Positions 60,980 to 64,000 of a stretch of 64,000 bases of DNA are shown in pieces. Every line of letters begins with the position of its first letter. Within the stretch, counting starts at the first letter, position 1. This DNA is from Pseudisothecium myosuroides (taxonomy: Eukaryota > Streptophyta > Bryopsida > Hypnales > Lembophyllaceae), in the NCBI GenBank assembly GCA_951799445.1, contig OX637291.1, forward strand, positions 8,744,501 through 8,808,500. Direction: 5' to 3'. The position numbers and the translations under genes are program-made. Below the pieces are notes generated by a model that was not told the origin of the DNA, searched no databases, and saw only the letters and a list, made by a program, of their open reading frames with translations.

Positions 60980-61346
60980 CACTAGTAGAAGTTGTTGGTC
61001 CTTGAGTACAAGTGAGAGCACTAGGGCTTAGTGCCAAAGGTCCCTATGGGGATTAAATTGTGGTGCTCCCTAGGGATTTTTGGAATGGCAAAATAGTGCC
61101 AGAATGCACCAGAAAAAATTAATTTGGCTAAAAAATGGCGACAAACCATTAAATTTTTTGTAGATGAAAATAGAATTATGGATATGTGATATGTGCTAAT
61201 ATGATATTTTCTACTCAATATGTGGATGAATGTTGAAATTTGGAGCACTACTATAACATTTTATATTGCTACTTTAGCACTTTATAAAAAATGAAAAAAA
61301 TCCTTGGTGCTCTCAATAGTACTCCAAGACCAATTATCTACTAGTG
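60980..61346. mobile_element. CACTA-type MITE (367 bp)
   Basis: The ends are CACTAGTAGA and its complement, with inverted similarity continuing for about 45 bp (TTGGTCCTTGAGTAC versus TTGGTCTTGGAGTAC, then GAGAGCAC). TAG stands on both sides (60,977-60,979 and 61,347-61,349), the 3-bp duplication expected for CACTA elements. Non-coding. Confidence 0.85.
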
Positions 61347-61349
61347 TAG

Positions 61350-61955
61350 ATTGCTCAAGAAACCCAATTTAGAGTTTTCAAACTTAAAGGCATTATTGTG
61401 TCTTTTCACAATGTGCCATTTCATATGTACGCTTCTTCTAAGATTATTTCTTACATTAGCAATTTTAGAAGGAGTTGTAAATTTTTGGTTTTATATTCTT
61501 TTAATAATTATAATGGTTAGTGTAGTCATTGATCGATCCAAATGTTTGGGTATGACCTATATGTCATAGCTCATATTGTATGTTTGAAAGTCATCACTAA
61601 GGTTGACTCAGTATCACCCAAGTACCCACCCTAGGTATCACCATGATAGTTGGCCAAAACAATACCATAGATGGTAGTATATCACCCTAATAGTTGCTCA
61701 GACCAATACAAGGGGGTAGGGTACCCACTATTGATACTTGGATCCAACCCTATATACCGCACAACTTTGATTGTGATCCCATATATATTAATTTTGTTGA
61801 TTAATAACAATTATTCTTTGAACTAAAACATGTTTCAAGCGTAGAAAGTCTAAAATCCAAACCGCAACAAAAAAATTTAAATTAACGAATAACATATATG
61901 CATATAGATATAGAAATGTACATACATACATACCAATAGTATAGTTGTTGTATAA
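61350..61955. other. AT-rich intergenic DNA
   Basis: A 72-codon plus-strand frame (61,351-61,569) is rich in hydrophobic residues but lies in AT-rich DNA and has no recognised domain. A short (CATA)n run lies at about 61,918-61,931. Confidence 0.4.
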
Positions 61956-61958
61956 GAA

Positions 61959-62100
61959 CACTAGTAGAAAACATGTTTGAGTAGATCTAGACTAAATTTC
62001 AATATCCATGCTTTCTCTAACTTTTCATATTAGACATTATTCTATTATGATGTTAGAGGTAATATTTGTTTAGTCTATTCAAGCATATTTTCTACCAGTG
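61959..62100. mobile_element. CACTA-type MITE (142 bp)
   Basis: The ends are CACTAGTAGAAAACATG and the complement of CACTGGTAGAAAATATG; the inverted repeat continues to GACTAAA, about 32 bp per arm. GAA stands on both sides (61,956-61,958 and 62,101-62,103). Non-coding and mostly made of its two ends. Confidence 0.85.
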
Positions 62101-62186
62101 GAAACATAGTATTTTCTTTAGTTTGTCCAAATTAGATATTAATCTCAAGAGTGCTTCCAAAATTTGAATGAAACTATGATAATTCA

Positions 62187-62825
62187 GAAAGTCCAAAGGT
62201 AATTTTTCCGTCAAAAACCACTCAAAATTGCCTTTTTTCAATATAAACAAACAAAACTTAATTTACTTCTTTTGCATATCCAGTCAAAGGATCTTTTACT
62301 ATAGTAGTATGAGAATGTTTGGAAGAAATTTTAGAAACTTTGATTATAATGATCACAAATATAAGCATTCAAAGTGAAGAAAACAAGTTTTTTTTGCTCT
62401 TAGTTTGATAGATTATAAAGCATTGACTCCTCTTAATTCAAAATTTTTGTACTACAAATCATGAATTAAATTTTTTTTATGTTGAATATTCAACTTGAAA
62501 GTTAAAAAAAAATTCAAAAAACTACCCTATAATTATCATTCTTTGAAAATTGTTAAGTCAAAGAAGGTATGAGATAGAAGGAAAAATTTAATTGTTGATA
62601 GTTCTAAGATGGAATTGAAACATACTAATCCCAACAGTGAGATTGTTCTAAATGAAAATTTAACCATGTGCAATTTTTTTTTACATTGTTAAAATTAAGT
62701 TTAAAAACAGATTCAATACATTATTTTCTCAAGAAATTGTTAAGATTGCTTGCAAAACAAGAAGTTTCATAACTTTCACATTACTTATCCAAATGGAATG
62801 AATCAAATCTTTCCAAATAGAAAAA

Positions 62826-62879
<54 letters not shown>

Positions 62880-62983
62880 CCTATCTCAAAAAAATAATTC
62901 AAAAATCTTGTCAAAAATTGAGATTGTAGGTGCCTGTCCAAACCTTCAAGAGTCTTGTGAGGGGACTCTTGTGACTTTAGGGA
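62187..62983 (-). mobile_element. TTAA MITE, major family, copy G
   Basis: In reverse orientation, with the right end GACTTTAGGGA followed by TTAA (62,984-62,987); the left end is decayed. Interior blocks (GAACATACTAATCCCAAC-like; ATCCAAATGGAATGAATCAAA) match the family. It contains the (TA)n run at 62,830-62,877 and a subterminal CAAGAGTC/GACTCTTG hairpin at 62,947-62,971. Confidence 0.7.
62830..62877. repeat. (TA)n microsatellite
   Basis: About 48 bp of perfect TA repeat inside TTAA MITE copy G. Confidence 0.95.
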
Positions 62984-63071
62984 TTAAGGATGAATATGTG
63001 ACAAAATCATGAAAGAATATCGTGACACCATACACTTGCTATAATAGATAAAGTCCCAATAGGCTTATTAA

Positions 63072-64000
63072 CCCCTAAAGGACCATTGTCCCTACGGGGG
63101 ACAAATGCGTTTTTGGGCAGGTACCTACGGGCTGAAATTTTCTCCTGATTTTTTGAAACTTTTTTTGGAGGTAGAAAAACTGATTAGCTTCAAGGGAATA
63201 CAATTTTTTTCACGATCGGTGCCCGGGAAAAAAAGTTATGACCATATAAGCTCAAAACAGGCTTCGGGGGGCAGCTCGGGCAGCAAAAAAAAAAGGGACA
63301 AAAATTTGAATTTTTTTTTTAATATTTTTTTTCTCATAGATTATATTTTTGGCTTTCCGGAAAGCTTTGATTCATTTCATTTGGATATGTTATGAGAAAG
63401 TTATGGACATTCTTGTTTTTCGGGCAGTTAAAGCATCTTCTTGAAAAAAAAAACTTTGGGATTCATTTCTGAATGCAATTTTTCAAATTTTTCAAATTTT
63501 TTTTTTTGGGACGGTCTGATTTACTTGTTAGAACAATCTCACCATTGGGATTAGTGCATTTTAATTCCATCTAAAATATATGAATGTTTTAGATTTTCCT
63601 TCTATCTTGTACCTACATCTACTTCACAATTTTTTTAAGAATGATAATTAAGTTTTTTTTTAATATTATTTTTTTTCTAGACTCTCAACTCAATTCTCCA
63701 CTATATAAAATAAAAGCTCAAAACTCTGTAGTGCAAAAATTTTAAGTTAAAAATGTTTAAAGTCAAAAAATCTAGTCCCGCAATGTGCTGAAAAACTTGT
63801 TTTTTTCACTTTAAATGCAAATATCTTGCAATCTGTGCGGTCAAAAATTCTAAAAAAAATTCCACACATTCTTAAACTAGTTAGGTGTAAGATCCTACGG
63901 TTGGATGTGAAAAAAAAACATTTTTCAAATTTTTTTACTCTTTGCTATAGAAATGGCAGTTTTCAGTGTTTTTTGGCAGAAAAAAGGCCTCGGTCCTTTA
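63072..64000 (+). mobile_element. TTAA MITE, major family, copy C (cut by window end)
   Basis: Starts after TTAA (63,068-63,071) with CCCCTAAAGGACCATTGTCC and is very close to copy A along its whole length. The window ends inside the right terminal repeat (CTCGGTCCTTTA), so only the last four or so bases and the right TTAA are missing. It is probably the youngest copy here together with A and B. Open frames within it are not genes. Confidence 0.85.

Noticed and set aside
63105..63395. 96-codon plus-strand frame near the window end
   Set aside because: It lies wholly inside TTAA MITE copy C; the equivalent frame is broken in copies A and B.

Overview
This window looks like nuclear DNA of a land plant. 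The one gene I can name is a plant-type secreted glycoside hydrolase family 31 enzyme (alpha-glucosidase or alpha-xylosidase class). Introns have GT..AG borders, and the flanking DNA is AT-rich and crowded with miniature inverted-repeat transposable elements (MITEs). The lineage cannot be fixed by eye; a seed-free plant is my weak guess.

Layout. 1-29,750 holds no convincing protein gene. It is AT-rich DNA filled with short non-autonomous DNA transposons, a 620-bp palindrome (13,191-13,812), simple repeats and two GC-rich islands with G-box motifs (about 12.4-12.75 kb and 24.8-25.45 kb). 29,750-34,100 is the GH31 gene: TATA box, about 600-nt leader with two upstream ORFs, two coding exons joined by a 477-nt intron, 913 residues. 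35,717-40,764 (possibly to 41,344) is a second plus-strand gene that I assembled from nine exons with consistent reading phase. It encodes about 418 residues, has a basic N-terminus and a C-terminal coiled coil, and I do not recognise it. 41.4-64 kb is again gene-free and repeat-rich.

The mobile-element content is the most striking part. The main family has copies of about 0.6-0.95 kb whose ends read CCCCTAAAGGACC..GGTCCTTTAGGGG and which sit in TTAA. A related element inserted inside another copy (22,186-22,822 within 21,607-23,173) shows that TTAA is the duplicated target site, as in piggyBac or Sola3 transposons. Other elements carry target duplications typical of Tc1/mariner (TA), CACTA (3 bp: TAG, GAA), PIF/Harbinger (TTA) and Mutator (9 bp). 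I found no transposase, reverse transcriptase or other autonomous-element coding region, so these elements would need enzymes encoded elsewhere.

The two genes lie in tandem on the plus strand with 1.8 kb between them. Nothing in the sequence links their functions. All annotations come from reading the sequence; no database or folding program was used.
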